Below, one piece after another: positions 38,905 to 48,896 of a stretch of 64,000 bases of DNA (position 1 is the first letter of the stretch; each line of letters begins with the position of its first letter). The position numbers and the translations under genes were made by a program. The notes under the pieces are model-generated. The model was not told the DNA's origin and searched no databases. It was given only the letters and a program-made list of their open reading frames with translations. Location of the stretch: assembly GCF_003046315.1 (NCBI RefSeq), contig NZ_PZZP01000001.1, forward strand, positions 1,798,001-1,862,000, given 5' to 3'. The DNA is from Desmospora activa DSM 45169 (GTDB lineage: Bacteria; Bacillota; Bacilli; Thermoactinomycetales; DSM-45169).

Positions 38905-40836
38905 TCATTCTGCTTTTGTAATTTTATCACCCAGATAGAGACGGATCGATGTTCCCTCTTTCACCCGATCCCCCGGCTTTGGCACCTGGTTGATGACGAC
39001 GCTTCCTTCCCCTCTCACTTCCAGGGGCATATCGTGTAAACTGTTGCGAATATCCGCAATCCTCTCCCCGATTAGATCAGGAACGTCGACAATCTTAGTG
39101 GTTAACGGTGTTTTTTCCTGGGGAATTTGATCATCCCGCTTTTCCACACCCAGATGCCGTAGACTGTCATATAAAATACCGCGAACGATAGGGGCCGCAA
39201 CCACTCCGCCAAACTGAACCCCTTTAGGATTATCCACCGCTACATATACCACCAATTCAGGATCGTCAGCAGGGGCAAAACCGATGAAGGAAACGATATG
39301 ATTGTTTTGCAGGTACCGTCCATCCGGTCCCACTTTTTGCGCCGTACCGGTTTTTCCCCCAACCCGATAACCGTCGATAAACGCTTTGCGGCCGGTTCCC
39401 TTGGCTACAACGCTTTCCAAGGAGCGGCGCACTTCTTTCGATGCCTCTTCCGAGATCACCTGGCGTTTCACCTCAGGCTTCGTCTCCTCGATGGTTTCCC
39501 CGGTTTCCGGATCCACCCACGCTTTTTGCAGATGAGGCGTCATCAGCTTTCCGCCATTGACCGCAGCCGCTACTGCTGTTACCTGTTGAATCGGCGTAAC
39601 GGATACCCCTTGGCCAAACGCCGTTGTCGCTACCTCCACCGGCCCCGCTTGCTCCGGTGTAAACAGAATCCCCTTGGCCTCCCCGTTTAAATCAATCCCC
39701 GTCTTTTCACCGAAACCAAATTTTTTTATATAAGAAAAGAGTTTCTCTTCCCCCAGCCGCTGTCCCAGATTGACAAAACCGGGGTTGCACGAGTTTTCCA
39801 CCACTTCCAAATAGGTTTGTGAACCATGCCCCCCGTGTTTCCAACAACGAAGACGAGCCCCCGCTACTTTCACATAGCCGGGATCATGAAAGCCTTCATT
39901 CAGATTCACTTTCTGTTCTTCCAATGCAGCCGCCAAGGTAATGATTTTAAAGGTAGATCCCGGTTCATAGGTTCGCCAGATCGGCAGGTTGCGGTTGTAT
40001 ACTTCGGGATCAGCGTCTTGGTATTGATCAGGCCGATAAGTGGGACGGCTGCCCATGCCTAATATTTCGCCCGTCTTAGGATTCATGGCGATCGCCAAGA
40101 TTCTCTCTGGTTGATGCTGGACCATCGCCTGATCCATCTCCCGCTCAATGACGGCTTGAACCTCTCGATCTAAAGTTAATTGTAAATCCAATCCATCCTG
40201 GGGAGGAGTAAATTGCTCTTTGCTTCCGGGAAGACGCTCCCCTTTGGCGTTGGCACTAAAGGAGACATGTCCACGGGATCCTTTCAACTGTTGGTCATAC
40301 ACCAATTCCAATCCCGCCAACCCCTGATTGTCGATCCCGGCAAATCCCAATAGATGCGCAGCCATGTTTCCCATGGGATAATGGCGCTTGTTGTCCTCCG
40401 CCACTACAATTCCCGGCAGGCGTAACCCCTGAATGGCTTGGGCCCGCTCTTCCGAAATCTTTCTCCCTTCCGGTGTGATGCGGGCAATCAACTGGCGCTT
40501 GGTAATCTGTTCATAGATTTTCTTCTCCGGCGCCAACAAAATACGGGCCAACTGCCGTGCTGTCTCCGCCGGATCTTTGATTTGGGCGGGAATGGCCAAA
40601 ACCGAAGGGGCGCTTACATTGTAAGCCAGCGCTTCCCCGTCGCGATCCAGAATCCTTCCCCGCTTCCCTTCAAACGGGATATCTCGATTCCACAGGTCTT
40701 CCGCTTGGCTACTCAACCATTTTCCCTGCACCAATTGTACATACCCCAACCGAAACAGCAATCCCCCAAACAGTACAACCCCGACCAACAATGCGATAAA
40801 CAATCGCTTTCGCACTAGATGACTGGATGAGCGCAC
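38905..40836 (-). CDS. spoVD: Sporulation-specific class B penicillin-binding protein SpoVD
   Basis: Transpeptidase for spore cortex, normally paired with SpoVE. 643 residues: N-terminal membrane helix (about 12-32), PBP dimerisation domain, transpeptidase domain with Ser294 in STFK, the SCN motif and KTGTA, and one C-terminal PASTA domain (about 580-640). Start: GTG 40836 lies 9 nt after GGGAGG and yields an N-terminus like known SpoVD (VRSSSHLVRKRL); a TTG at 40881 is less likely. The single PASTA and the duplication with pbpB fit SpoVD. Confidence 0.93.
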   Translation of the reverse strand: MRSSSHLVRKRLFIALLVGVVLFGGLLFRLGYVQLVQGKWLSSQAEDLWNRDIPFEGKRGRILDRDGEALAYNVSAPSVLAIPAQIKDPAETARQLARILLAPEKKIYEQITKRQLIARITPEGRKISEERAQAIQGLRLPGIVVAEDNKRHYPMGNMAAHLLGFAGIDNQGLAGLELVYDQQLKGSRGHVSFSANAKGERLPGSKEQFTPPQDGLDLQLTLDREVQAVIEREMDQAMVQHQPERILAIAMNPKTGEILGMGSRPTYRPDQYQDADPEVYNRNLPIWRTYEPGSTFKIITLAAALEEQKVNLNEGFHDPGYVKVAGARLRCWKHGGHGSQTYLEVVENSCNPGFVNLGQRLGEEKLFSYIKKFGFGEKTGIDLNGEAKGILFTPEQAGPVEVATTAFGQGVSVTPIQQVTAVAAAVNGGKLMTPHLQKAWVDPETGETIEETKPEVKRQVISEEASKEVRRSLESVVAKGTGRKAFIDGYRVGGKTGTAQKVGPDGRYLQNNHIVSFIGFAPADDPELVVYVAVDNPKGVQFGGVVAAPIVRGILYDSLRHLGVEKRDDQIPQEKTPLTTKIVDVPDLIGERIADIRNSLHDMPLEVRGEGSVVINQVPKPGDRVKEGTSIRLYLGDKITKAE

Positions 40837-40885
40837 ACCCTTCTCCCTCCCGTACTCCTTCTTTTCCACTCCTATAGACAACCCT

Positions 40886-40910
40886 ATTCATATGGAAAAA
40901 AGGATAGAAC
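40886..40910 (-). promoter_or_regulatory. Candidate sigma-E promoter of spoVD
   Basis: Minus strand GTTCTATC (40903-40910) and CATATGAAT (40886-40894), resembling the mother-cell sigma-E -10 CATACA-T. The -35 is a poor match; position fits a sporulation gene. Confidence 0.3.
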
Positions 40911-40916
40911 GAGGGC

Positions 40917-40951
40917 AGATTGATAACAAAACGGCCCGAATCCCGACTTCC
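40917..40951. repeat. 36-bp dispersed repeat, copy 2
   Basis: AGATTGATAACAAAACG then GCCCGAATCCCGACTTCC. An inverted partial match to its start (GTTTGTCACCAACCTC, about 40963-40978) follows closely, so this copy is part of a hairpin. Confidence 0.5.
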
Positions 40952-40953
40952 AT

Positions 40954-41269
40954 CACAGAGTTTGTCACCAACCTCATGTGGCATGTCATGGGAGGTATGT
41001 CTCAATAAGACGGATCATCCCATGAGAGTCTTGATCCCACGCACTTCTCAGCACGGGTCTCGCTTCAAGTCTCCACTTCGTTCCCAAGTCTCGCTTTGCA
41101 TTAAAGCACAATCTCATCTTGGGTCACTTTCATATAAAAAAAATCAGCACCGGAGAGATCGGTGCTAAAGAGAAAATTGAGAAGCCAACGAGGGGGCACC
41201 TCCGCGAGCCTGCTCTTGATTTCTAGAGCATGAGGAAGAAACCGTACACGCGTCATCAACCCACTTTTT
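40954..41269. other. Gene-free stretch between spoVD and the VOC gene
   Basis: About 430 bp in all without a gene (40837-41269). Holds the candidate spoVD promoter, repeat copy 2, a terminator at 41136-41166, and on the plus strand a sequence like a decayed T-box (AGGGGGCACC...CGCG at about 41190-41205). A stretch around 41070-41110 repeats AAGTCTC and GTCTCGCTT. Confidence 0.5.
41136..41166 (-). terminator. Terminator downstream of the VOC gene / pbpB unit
   Basis: Minus strand AGCACCG / CGGTGCT stem followed by GA and T8. Confidence 0.85.
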
Positions 41270-41701
<432 letters not shown>

Positions 41702-43834
41702 TCACTCCGAGGGTTGCAGCTTTAGCTCAACATGCACGTGATCCATGATCCGTTCCCCTGCGGGGATGGATTGGGAGCGAACATATCCCTCTCCTTCAGT
41801 CTTCGCTTCCAAGTCCAACACCCGGCACAGTTCCAGCGCTTCTCGTAGCGGCATCCCGGTTAGATCAGGCATGCCTAAAGCCGGGGGATCTTCGGTAATC
41901 AGAAACACATCCCCTTCCACTCCCCGCTGACCGGGAACCGGATATTGTCGCAATACTTGCTTGCCTCCACCCAACATCCGGGGAGTCCACCCTTCTTCCC
42001 GCAGTTTCGTCAATGCTTCATCCACTGGACGACCGCTCCAGTCGTCCATGGTTTTAGCCGCAGGAGTATTCGGCTTTTTGGTGTCGGCGGGATCTACTTC
42101 CTCACCGTTTGGTGCAACCCCCATCTCCTGTAGCGCTTCTTTCATCATGTCACGGGCGGCGGGGGCGGCAACCGTCCCCCCTTGCCCCTCTTTCGGTTCA
42201 TCTACCGCCACATAGACGACAACACGCGGGTTGTCTACCGGCGCAAATCCAATAAAAGAAACAATATAGCGACCTGGTATGTATCCTTTGCCATCCTCAC
42301 GAGGTTTTTGAGCGGTACCGGTTTTTCCGGCAACGGTATACCCCTCCATCTGCGCCTCTTTCCCCGTTCCATCCGTGACGACTCCCTGCAGTAGCAACCG
42401 TACTTCTTTCGCTGTTTTAGGCGAAATCACTTGTTCGCGGATCACGTCCGGATCCATTTTTTTCACCGTTTTTTGCGTATTGGGATCGCGAATCTCTTTT
42501 ACCACATGCGGACGGATCAACTTGCCATCATTGGCGACGGCTGACACCGCCATCACCTGCTGAATCGGGGTGACCGCAATCCCTTGGCCAAAAGCGCTGG
42601 TGGCCAGTTCAGTGGGGTGTAAAGGCTCATGACCGTAAAAGATTCCTTTCGCTTCCGCCGGTAAATCAATCCCGGTAGCTTGGCCGCTTCGCTCCGTGAT
42701 TTTACCGAAGCCGAAGCGATCGATATAACGAACCAGTCGATCTTGGCCTAACCGCTCTCCCAGCCGTACAAAGGCAACATTGCTGGACAGCTGCACCCCT
42801 TCCGCAAAGGAGATCTCTCCCCATCCTTGTCCGTTCCAATCGCGAATGGTTCGGTTTCCTACTTCAACTGTACCAGACTGAAACGTCTCGCCGGAATCGA
42901 ACAAGCCTTCTTCAATGGTAGCGGCCAATGTCACGATTTTAAAGGTGGAACCCGGTTCATACTGGGCGCTTACCGCCATATTTACATCGTTCTCACCCGA
43001 CTTCCAAGTGGAATCGTATTGAGCCGGATTAAACCGGGGCAGACTGGCCATGGCCAAGATTTCCCCCGTCTGCGGATCGGCAGCGATCGCTGTCGCTCCT
43101 TTTGCCTGGTAACGGTTTACCGTTTGCTCCAAAATCTTCTCCATGTGATATTGCACTTGGCTGTCCAGAGTGAGTACTAAGTCTTTTCCATGTTCCGGCG
43201 GCTGAAACGATTCAGCGGAATGAGGCGTTTTATTGCCGTTTGCGTCCTTTTGAAAGCGGATGGAGCCCATTTTCCCCGATAACACATTGTCATAGCGCTG
43301 TTCTACACCACTGGTGGCTTCCCCTTCCACATTGACAAAGCCCAATACATGTGCGGCTAGCGAATTCTCCAGATACTGGCGAGTGGTGGTCTGAATGGGG
43401 TAAACTCCATCCAACCCAAGCTTCATCACCTGATCGCGAACCTCTCTCGACACCTTGTAGTTGCCGGTATGACGAAGCTCCACATGCTTCACATCTTTCT
43501 TGGTGAGGCGTTGGAGCAATCGCTCCTCAGAGATGTCCAAGATGGGAGAAAGTTGTTTAGCCGCCTTTTTGGGATTTTGTAACCGGCTTAAATCGACAGC
43601 GATGATGTACGCATCCCGCTCATTCACCATCACCTCTCCGTTTCGATCCAGCACCGTACCCCGATGTGGTTGAATCATCGCTTGTTTTTCCCAGGTCATC
43701 TCCGCTCGCTCTCTTAAGAAGGATGCGTCCACGGCCTGAATCCAAAATAAACGAACGATCACCGCCAACAGGAGGAGAACAGCTACCATCCCCACCAGCA
43801 GTGATCGCAATCGGTTTTGTCTATTACTAGTCAA
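41702..43834 (-). CDS. pbpB: Division class B penicillin-binding protein PBP2B (FtsI)
   Basis: Septal transpeptidase. 710 residues: short cytoplasmic tail, membrane helix (about 12-30), dimerisation domain, transpeptidase with Ser296 in STFK, SSN (VQLSSNVAF) and KTGTA, then two PASTA domains (from about 580 to the end). The start is TTG 43834, 7 nt after AGGAGG; the nearby ATG is out of frame. Follows ftsL with 12 bp. Confidence 0.95.
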   Translation of the reverse strand: MTSNRQNRLRSLLVGMVAVLLLLAVIVRLFWIQAVDASFLRERAEMTWEKQAMIQPHRGTVLDRNGEVMVNERDAYIIAVDLSRLQNPKKAAKQLSPILDISEERLLQRLTKKDVKHVELRHTGNYKVSREVRDQVMKLGLDGVYPIQTTTRQYLENSLAAHVLGFVNVEGEATSGVEQRYDNVLSGKMGSIRFQKDANGNKTPHSAESFQPPEHGKDLVLTLDSQVQYHMEKILEQTVNRYQAKGATAIAADPQTGEILAMASLPRFNPAQYDSTWKSGENDVNMAVSAQYEPGSTFKIVTLAATIEEGLFDSGETFQSGTVEVGNRTIRDWNGQGWGEISFAEGVQLSSNVAFVRLGERLGQDRLVRYIDRFGFGKITERSGQATGIDLPAEAKGIFYGHEPLHPTELATSAFGQGIAVTPIQQVMAVSAVANDGKLIRPHVVKEIRDPNTQKTVKKMDPDVIREQVISPKTAKEVRLLLQGVVTDGTGKEAQMEGYTVAGKTGTAQKPREDGKGYIPGRYIVSFIGFAPVDNPRVVVYVAVDEPKEGQGGTVAAPAARDMMKEALQEMGVAPNGEEVDPADTKKPNTPAAKTMDDWSGRPVDEALTKLREEGWTPRMLGGGKQVLRQYPVPGQRGVEGDVFLITEDPPALGMPDLTGMPLREALELCRVLDLEAKTEGEGYVRSQSIPAGERIMDHVHVELKLQPSE

Positions 43835-43846
43835 GCCATTCCCTCC

Positions 43847-44248
43847 TCAACCACGATCGTCATCCCGGGATGAACGGGTTGAAGCTTCTCTGTTGTCACT
43901 GGAAGGGCCTTGGTGCTTCGGTGTAAACATCATTCCCCGTTCCTCGGCAAATTGACGGATCCGTTCCCCGCTCTCCAGGTCCATCTTCTCATTGGATAGC
44001 TGCCGATTGGATTCAGCCAATTCTGCCGCCTCCCGCTCCAGCTTCTGAACATCCAAGTTGATCTCGGTCAACATGACGTGACTGGATAAAACGAAGGAAG
44101 CGATCACAACGCAAACGATGACACTGCTGAGGTATAACAGTTTCTCACCTGCTGGAAACCCCTGTTGTTGGGGTTTTCGTTCGATTTGGGGGATATGGGG
44201 TTGTTCCAAGTGATAAGCGACCGAAGTGTTTCCCCGGTATTCTCTCAT
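43847..44248 (-). CDS. ftsL: Cell division protein FtsL
   Basis: Bitopic divisome protein that joins DivIC and DivIB. 133 residues: cytoplasmic N-terminus, one membrane segment (YLSSVIVCVVIASFVLSS, about 40-57), a leucine-zipper-like coiled coil (VQKLEREAAELAESNRQLS) and an extra polar, charged tail. Start ATG directly follows the rsmH stop, so translation is probably coupled. Confidence 0.92.
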   Translation of the reverse strand: MREYRGNTSVAYHLEQPHIPQIERKPQQQGFPAGEKLLYLSSVIVCVVIASFVLSSHVMLTEINLDVQKLEREAAELAESNRQLSNEKMDLESGERIRQFAEERGMMFTPKHQGPSSDNREASTRSSRDDDRG

Positions 44249-45196
44249 TTATTCTTGACCCTCCTCACACTTTTCCGCAACGCGCAACTTCGCCGACCGG
44301 GCACGAGGATTCCGTTCCACTTCCATGGGTGACGGTTGCACAGGTTTCTTTGTAATAATGCGGATGAGCGGCTTATGCCCGCAAGTGCAAACGGGGAAGT
44401 CCGGCGGGCAAATACACCCGCGCGCTTGCTCCTGGAACATGCGCTTGGCGATTCGGTCCTCCAGGGAGTGGAAGGTGATCACACTCACCCGTCCACCTGG
44501 ACGCAATCGTTCCAATGACTGAGCCAGCGCCTCTTCAAAAGCATTTAATTCATCGTTGACCGCAATCCGAATCCCCTGAAAACTTCTTCTGGCCGGATGG
44601 GGACCGGTCCGCCTTGCAGCGGCTGGAATGGCCTCCTTAATAATTTCAGCCAATTCCCGGGTCGTTTGTATCTCCTGCTGGCTGCGAGCTTCTACGATCC
44701 GTTGGGCAATTCGTCTCGCAAACCGTTCCTCCCCGTAACGGGAGAGAATATGTGCGATTTCCTGCGCTGTCCACTCATTGACGATCTCCTGGGCCGTCAG
44801 GGGTGCCTCTTGATCCATTCGCATATCCAGAGGGGCGTCATAATGGTAGCTAAATCCTCGCTCCCCTTCATCCAGCTGCGGAGAGGAAACCCCCAGGTCA
44901 AACAAGATACCGTCCACCCGCTCCAGGCCCAATTCATCCAGCACACGACCAAGGTGACGAAAATTCTTTTTGACCAGATGGATTCGGCATGCCGCCCCTT
45001 GTAAACGCTCGGACGCTGCTTGTAGAGCGCGATCATCCTGATCCAGCCCCACCAAGGTTCCCACCGGGCCCAGGAATTCGACAATAAGCGAGCTGTGACC
45101 GGCACCACCGAGGGTGCAGTCCACATAGATCCCATCTTTTCGAATGTTTAACTGTTCGACGGATTCCCGTCTTAAAACTGTCTCATGACGAAACAC
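44249..45196 (-). CDS. rsmH: 16S rRNA (cytosine1402-N4)-methyltransferase
   Basis: Methylates C1402 in the ribosome P site; also called MraW. 315 residues. SAM-binding YVDCTLGGAGHS (about 25-36), FDLGVSSPQLDEGERGFSY, and the late VISFHSLEDR-type motif (VITFHSLEDRIAK). Start GTG 45196 gives VFRHETVLRRESVEQLNI as in other RsmH; the longer frame to 45235 overlaps mraZ. Confidence 0.96.
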   Translation of the reverse strand: MFRHETVLRRESVEQLNIRKDGIYVDCTLGGAGHSSLIVEFLGPVGTLVGLDQDDRALQAASERLQGAACRIHLVKKNFRHLGRVLDELGLERVDGILFDLGVSSPQLDEGERGFSYHYDAPLDMRMDQEAPLTAQEIVNEWTAQEIAHILSRYGEERFARRIAQRIVEARSQQEIQTTRELAEIIKEAIPAAARRTGPHPARRSFQGIRIAVNDELNAFEEALAQSLERLRPGGRVSVITFHSLEDRIAKRMFQEQARGCICPPDFPVCTCGHKPLIRIITKKPVQPSPMEVERNPRARSAKLRVAEKCEEGQE

Positions 45197-45212
45197 AACG
45201 TCTTCAACCTCT

Positions 45213-45650
45213 CTACAGATCCAAATCCAACTCAACTAACTTCTCTGCAATCTCGTTGAACGAATCCTCGGATTCCACGTAGTACGCTGACCACGCTTCC
45301 TTACTCCAGATTTCCACGCGATTGGATACTCCAATCACCACACATTCTTTTTCCAGCTTGGCAAAATCTCGCAAATTCCCCGGCAGGTTGACCCGGCCTT
45401 GCTTGTCAAGCTCCGCTACCGTCGCCCCGGAAAAGAAAAACCGGGTAAAGGCGCGTGCATCCTTTTTGGTGAAGGGCAACGCCTTCAATTTTTGCTCCAG
45501 CTGCTTCCATTCTCCCAAGGGGTAGACGAAGAGACAGTGGTCCAGTCCACGGGTGACAACAAAGGAAGAACCCAACCCATCCCGGAATTTAGACGGGATG
45601 ATCAAGCGCCCCTTCTCATCGACGCTATGCCGATATTCCCCCATGAACAT
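45213..45650 (-). CDS. mraZ: Transcriptional regulator MraZ
   Basis: Ring-forming DNA-binding repressor of the dcw cluster. 145 residues with two AbrB/SpoVT-like halves, each with the [13 protein letters not shown] / [13 protein letters not shown] motif. Start ATG 45650 gives the family [12 protein letters not shown]-terminus. First gene of the division cluster; its predicted operator lies immediately upstream. Confidence 0.96.
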   Translation of the reverse strand: MFMGEYRHSVDEKGRLIIPSKFRDGLGSSFVVTRGLDHCLFVYPLGEWKQLEQKLKALPFTKKDARAFTRFFFSGATVAELDKQGRVNLPGNLRDFAKLEKECVVIGVSNRVEIWSKEAWSAYYVESEDSFNEIAEKLVELDLDL

Positions 45651-45657
45651 GCCACCA

Positions 45658-45707
45658 GTCCCCCCTTCACTCCCCCTTATTCCCCACTTCCCCCCACTTT
45701 CCACCAC
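45658..45707 (-). promoter_or_regulatory. Predicted MraZ operator: five 10-bp direct repeats
   Basis: On the minus strand the mraZ 5-prime leader is five successive G-rich decamers (GTGGTGGAAA, GTGGGGGGAA, GTGGGGAATA, AGGGGGAGTG, AAGGGGGGAC). MraZ proteins are known to bind TGGGN direct repeats at 10-bp period, so this is the expected autoregulatory site. Confidence 0.75.
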
Positions 45708-45714
45708 ACTGTAA

Positions 45715-45723
45715 ATTATACCA
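45715..45723 (-). promoter_or_regulatory. Extended -10 promoter of the dcw cluster
   Basis: Minus strand TGGTATAAT, a perfect -10 with TGn extension; the -35 region lies in the preceding terminator and is poor. Directly upstream of the MraZ repeats. Confidence 0.75.
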
Positions 45724-45734
45724 CAGGGTAACAG

Positions 45735-45765
45735 AAAAATCCTGCACCAAAGGCGCAGGATTTTT
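45735..45765. terminator. Bidirectional terminator between ahcY and mraZ
   Basis: AAAAATCCTGC / GCGCAGGATTTTT hairpin; ends the ahcY transcript 30 bp past its stop. Confidence 0.92.
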
Positions 45766-45794
45766 ACAATAAATTCTTTTGTTGGTAGAAACCT

Positions 45795-47054
45795 TTATAA
45801 ACGCCAGCTGGCAAGGTATTCTTCCTGTTCTTCCGTCATATCGTCAATCTGAATTCCCAGTGAGGCCAACTTAAAGGAAGAGACCTGCTCATCGATATGG
45901 TACGGCACATCCATTACATGGGGCCCGATTTTTTGGTGGTTTTCATTGACATACATTAAGCTTAAGGTTTGCAACGCAAATGTCATATCCATAATTTCCG
46001 CAGGATGACCGTCTCCCGCAACCAGATTGACCAACCGCCCTTCACAGAGGAGATACAGCTTCCGTCCATCTTCCATCTCATATTCGGTAATATCTTTGCG
46101 CACCAACCGCTTCTGCACCGCTTGCTCTTCTAAGGCAGCCTTATCGATTTCGATATCGAAGTGACCGGCATTGGCCATGATGGCCCCTTCCTTCATCAGC
46201 GAAAAATGCTCGCTGGCAATCACCCGCTTGTTACCGGTAACGGTGACAAAGATATCCCCATGTGCTGCAGCTTGTGCCATCGGCATCACCGAAAAACCAT
46301 CCATATGCGCTTCCGTCGCCTTAATTGGATCCACTTCCGTTACAATTACCTTCGCACCCAACCCTTGGGCCCGCATCGCCACACCGCGGCCACACCAACC
46401 GTAGCCGACCACAACAACAGTTTTACCGGCAACAACCAGATTGGATGCTCTGTTGATACCATCCCAAACCGATTGACCCGTACCATAGCGATTGTCAAAC
46501 AAAAATTTGGAATAAGCGTCATTGACGGCAATCATGGGAAAACGCAATTCCCCTGCCCTCTCTAGTGCCCGCAGCCGCAAAATTCCGGTGGTGGTTTCCT
46601 CGCAGCCACCGATGATCCCTTCCAGCAAATCGGGACGCTCATCGTGAAGAATACTAACTAAGTCTCCACCGTCATCGATAATCAGGTCCGGTCGTGTTTC
46701 CAGCGTCATCATCAGATGTTGTTTATATTCCTCCGGTGTGGGGTCGTATTTAGCGAATACCGTCACACCGGATTCCGCCAATGCCGCCGCTACATCATCC
46801 TTGGTGGATAAGGGATTGCTCCCGGTAATGGCCACTTCCGCCCCTGCATCCCGTAGCAATTCGGCCAAACATGCAGTCTTCGCCTCTAAGTGAAGCGAGA
46901 TTGCCACCCGATGACCCGCCAGCGGCTGCTCTTCAATAAATTCTTGCCGGATGCGATTGAGTACCGGCATATGTTGACGTGCCCAATCAATCTTCAGCCG
47001 TCCATGAGGAGCCAAACTTTTGTCCCGTACTACACTTTCCATAATTGAACTCAT
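45795..47054 (-). CDS. ahcY: S-adenosylhomocysteinase
   Basis: Reversibly splits S-adenosylhomocysteine into adenosine and homocysteine with bound NAD. 419 residues, the short form without the insert found in many proteobacterial enzymes. NAD-binding loop [16 protein letters not shown] (about 215), catalytic region [13 protein letters not shown] and [18 protein letters not shown] are present. Start ATG 47054, 6 nt after AGGAGG. B. subtilis uses the MtnN/LuxS route, so this gene next to the dcw cluster is a lineage difference. Confidence 0.95.
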   Translation of the reverse strand: MSSIMESVVRDKSLAPHGRLKIDWARQHMPVLNRIRQEFIEEQPLAGHRVAISLHLEAKTACLAELLRDAGAEVAITGSNPLSTKDDVAAALAESGVTVFAKYDPTPEEYKQHLMMTLETRPDLIIDDGGDLVSILHDERPDLLEGIIGGCEETTTGILRLRALERAGELRFPMIAVNDAYSKFLFDNRYGTGQSVWDGINRASNLVVAGKTVVVVGYGWCGRGVAMRAQGLGAKVIVTEVDPIKATEAHMDGFSVMPMAQAAAHGDIFVTVTGNKRVIASEHFSLMKEGAIMANAGHFDIEIDKAALEEQAVQKRLVRKDITEYEMEDGRKLYLLCEGRLVNLVAGDGHPAEIMDMTFALQTLSLMYVNENHQKIGPHVMDVPYHIDEQVSSFKLASLGIQIDDMTEEQEEYLASWRL

Positions 47055-47212
47055 AAACATCCTCCTATCCAAATACGACGGTTCGCCCCGTCACCATGCA
47101 AAAGCTTTCCGCTCTGGCTGGCCATCCGCTCCCCGCCCAATATTAAAACAGTGAGGGATTCTGGAAGCCGGTTTGCAAAATAAGACAACATCTCAACGTT
47201 ATACTCCACTTT

Positions 47213-48832
47213 TTAAAAGTATACCACTCGCTGTGTGCGGATGGAAAGAAGAGGAGTATTCATCAAAAAATGTATCCATCTTTCTCCATAAGCATTCCAA
47301 TACACTATCGGGCTATGCACTCGTTCTTGCGGTCCTCCCCCAGGAAAAAGAGCATCTCTTAAAGTTGAAAGCTGGGCCAGCTCTCTTTCTTCTTGTTCCC
47401 GGAATATCCGCTGTAAAGCCTTGTCCAGATCATCCGCTTCCGCCAGCACCCGTTTTAAATTGCTTTCAGCCAACAGCGCCAAGTCCTGACGATAGCCGCT
47501 CAACTCCCCGATCAAGGGACGATACGCCTCTTCCAATTGGCGGCGCAGACGATCCATCGATTCATCGGGATGCCAACCGTTTCGACTGGTCAGCCAACGG
47601 ATCTTCGCTTTCTCCCACTGATGTTGAATATCATCCAAGGTAAAACGGTAACGCTGTAGCCATTTTTCTTCTCGACGACCGATAAGCGTCGCCTGCATCC
47701 GTGGGTATAAGATTGGCATCTCCATCCCCGCGGTGGTAAAAGCTTTCCGCAGTAAGCCCCAATATCCTACCTCACCCGGTCCCGTCACAGTCGCCAATGT
47801 CGGGAACAACCACTCCTGCATCAGGGGACGGGTGATCACATTGTTGCTAAACGTTTGTGGTCGTTCCTCCAGCAAGCGTAAAAGTTCATCGGTGGACCAG
47901 CGCCCTCCCTCACGGGAATAAAAACCTTCCCGATCCCGATAGAGGGCATGCCGTTCACCCTCTACTTCCAAAAAGAGATGGGCTTTTTCCGGATGAAGGT
48001 CCACTTGTGGTGCCATTCCTTCTCTTTCCAGTCTCCGTGCCGTAGCGCCAACCGCTTCCCCTACCTGTTCGCCATTTTCTAACAACCAGCGAAAAAAGGG
48101 CGCTTCCAACGAACGTAGCAACGGGTCGGAGGAATCCACCAGCAAAAGACCATAAGGAGCAAACCAGCGATGCAGCAAGCGTGCAAAGTGATGGGTAAAG
48201 CTCTCCACCTCTCGGGTGGACTCCAGCAAGGCATCATACAGTGCCGGTTTGTGTTCGCTATCCGGCAAATGACGCACAACCGTTTCTACTCCCAGCGCCA
48301 GACGCTCTTCGCCGGGCCGGATCGTACCGACAGAGCGCCTGCCCGCAACCGCCATCGGAAACGGAATGCGCTGCAACCCGGACGATGCAGGCAGATGAAT
48401 GTGGTTTACTTCATCCCAATCATGATCCTCACCCGCAATCCAAAAAACCGGAATTACCGGTCGGCCCAATCGCTCCTGCTCCCGTTTTGCCAATTGAATC
48501 ACCGTCATCGCCTTATACAGTGTGTACAGCGGGCCGCTCAACCAACCCGCCTGCTGTCCCCCAATCACCACGAGGCTATCATCACGGGTCAACTGTTTTA
48601 GATTGGCTTCCACCTGCGGGTGGATGAGATCTTTCCCATGATATCGCCGCAGCACGTCTACCAGTCGTTTCCGGGGAGCCCGTTCATTCGAGGAGAGGCG
48701 GGCCGCCCGTTTTTGAAAGCTGCCATCGTCTCCAGGGTTGTAGGGATAATAGTGGGACACTTGTTTAAAATCATAGCGATAACGCCAGTTAAGTTTATCA
48801 GTCGGTTCTAAAAATGAATCCTCGATCCTCAT
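47213..48832 (-). CDS. bshC: Bacillithiol synthase (cysteine-adding enzyme) BshC
   Basis: Adds cysteine to GlcN-malate, the last step of bacillithiol synthesis. 539 residues, the same as B. subtilis BshC. The N-terminal Rossmann-like core has TGQQAG-type VVIGGQQAGWLSGPLYTLYK (about 95) and the PVFWIAGEDHDWDEVNH motif (about 140), followed by a long C-terminal coiled coil. ATG 48832 with AGAGGG; the frame runs 44 codons further upstream without support. Locus matches B. subtilis (before mraZ). Confidence 0.95.
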   Translation of the reverse strand: MRIEDSFLEPTDKLNWRYRYDFKQVSHYYPYNPGDDGSFQKRAARLSSNERAPRKRLVDVLRRYHGKDLIHPQVEANLKQLTRDDSLVVIGGQQAGWLSGPLYTLYKAMTVIQLAKREQERLGRPVIPVFWIAGEDHDWDEVNHIHLPASSGLQRIPFPMAVAGRRSVGTIRPGEERLALGVETVVRHLPDSEHKPALYDALLESTREVESFTHHFARLLHRWFAPYGLLLVDSSDPLLRSLEAPFFRWLLENGEQVGEAVGATARRLEREGMAPQVDLHPEKAHLFLEVEGERHALYRDREGFYSREGGRWSTDELLRLLEERPQTFSNNVITRPLMQEWLFPTLATVTGPGEVGYWGLLRKAFTTAGMEMPILYPRMQATLIGRREEKWLQRYRFTLDDIQHQWEKAKIRWLTSRNGWHPDESMDRLRRQLEEAYRPLIGELSGYRQDLALLAESNLKRVLAEADDLDKALQRIFREQEERELAQLSTLRDALFPGGGPQERVHSPIVYWNAYGERWIHFLMNTPLLSIRTQRVVYF

Positions 48833-48865
48833 GGTACCCTCTTTTCTCCCCAATCCATCTTTCCC

Positions 48866-48874
48866 AGTATAGCA
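48866..48874 (-). promoter_or_regulatory. Extended -10 promoter of bshC
   Basis: Minus strand TGCTATACT about 30 bp before the bshC start; the -35 match is weak. Confidence 0.5.
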
Positions 48875-48896
48875 TGCATAATCACGAAGGGGAACA

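Noticed and set aside
47055-47212. Possible SAM/SAH riboswitch before ahcY
   Set aside because: GC-rich leader was inspected, but no SAM-I, SAM-II or SAH core sequence could be matched.
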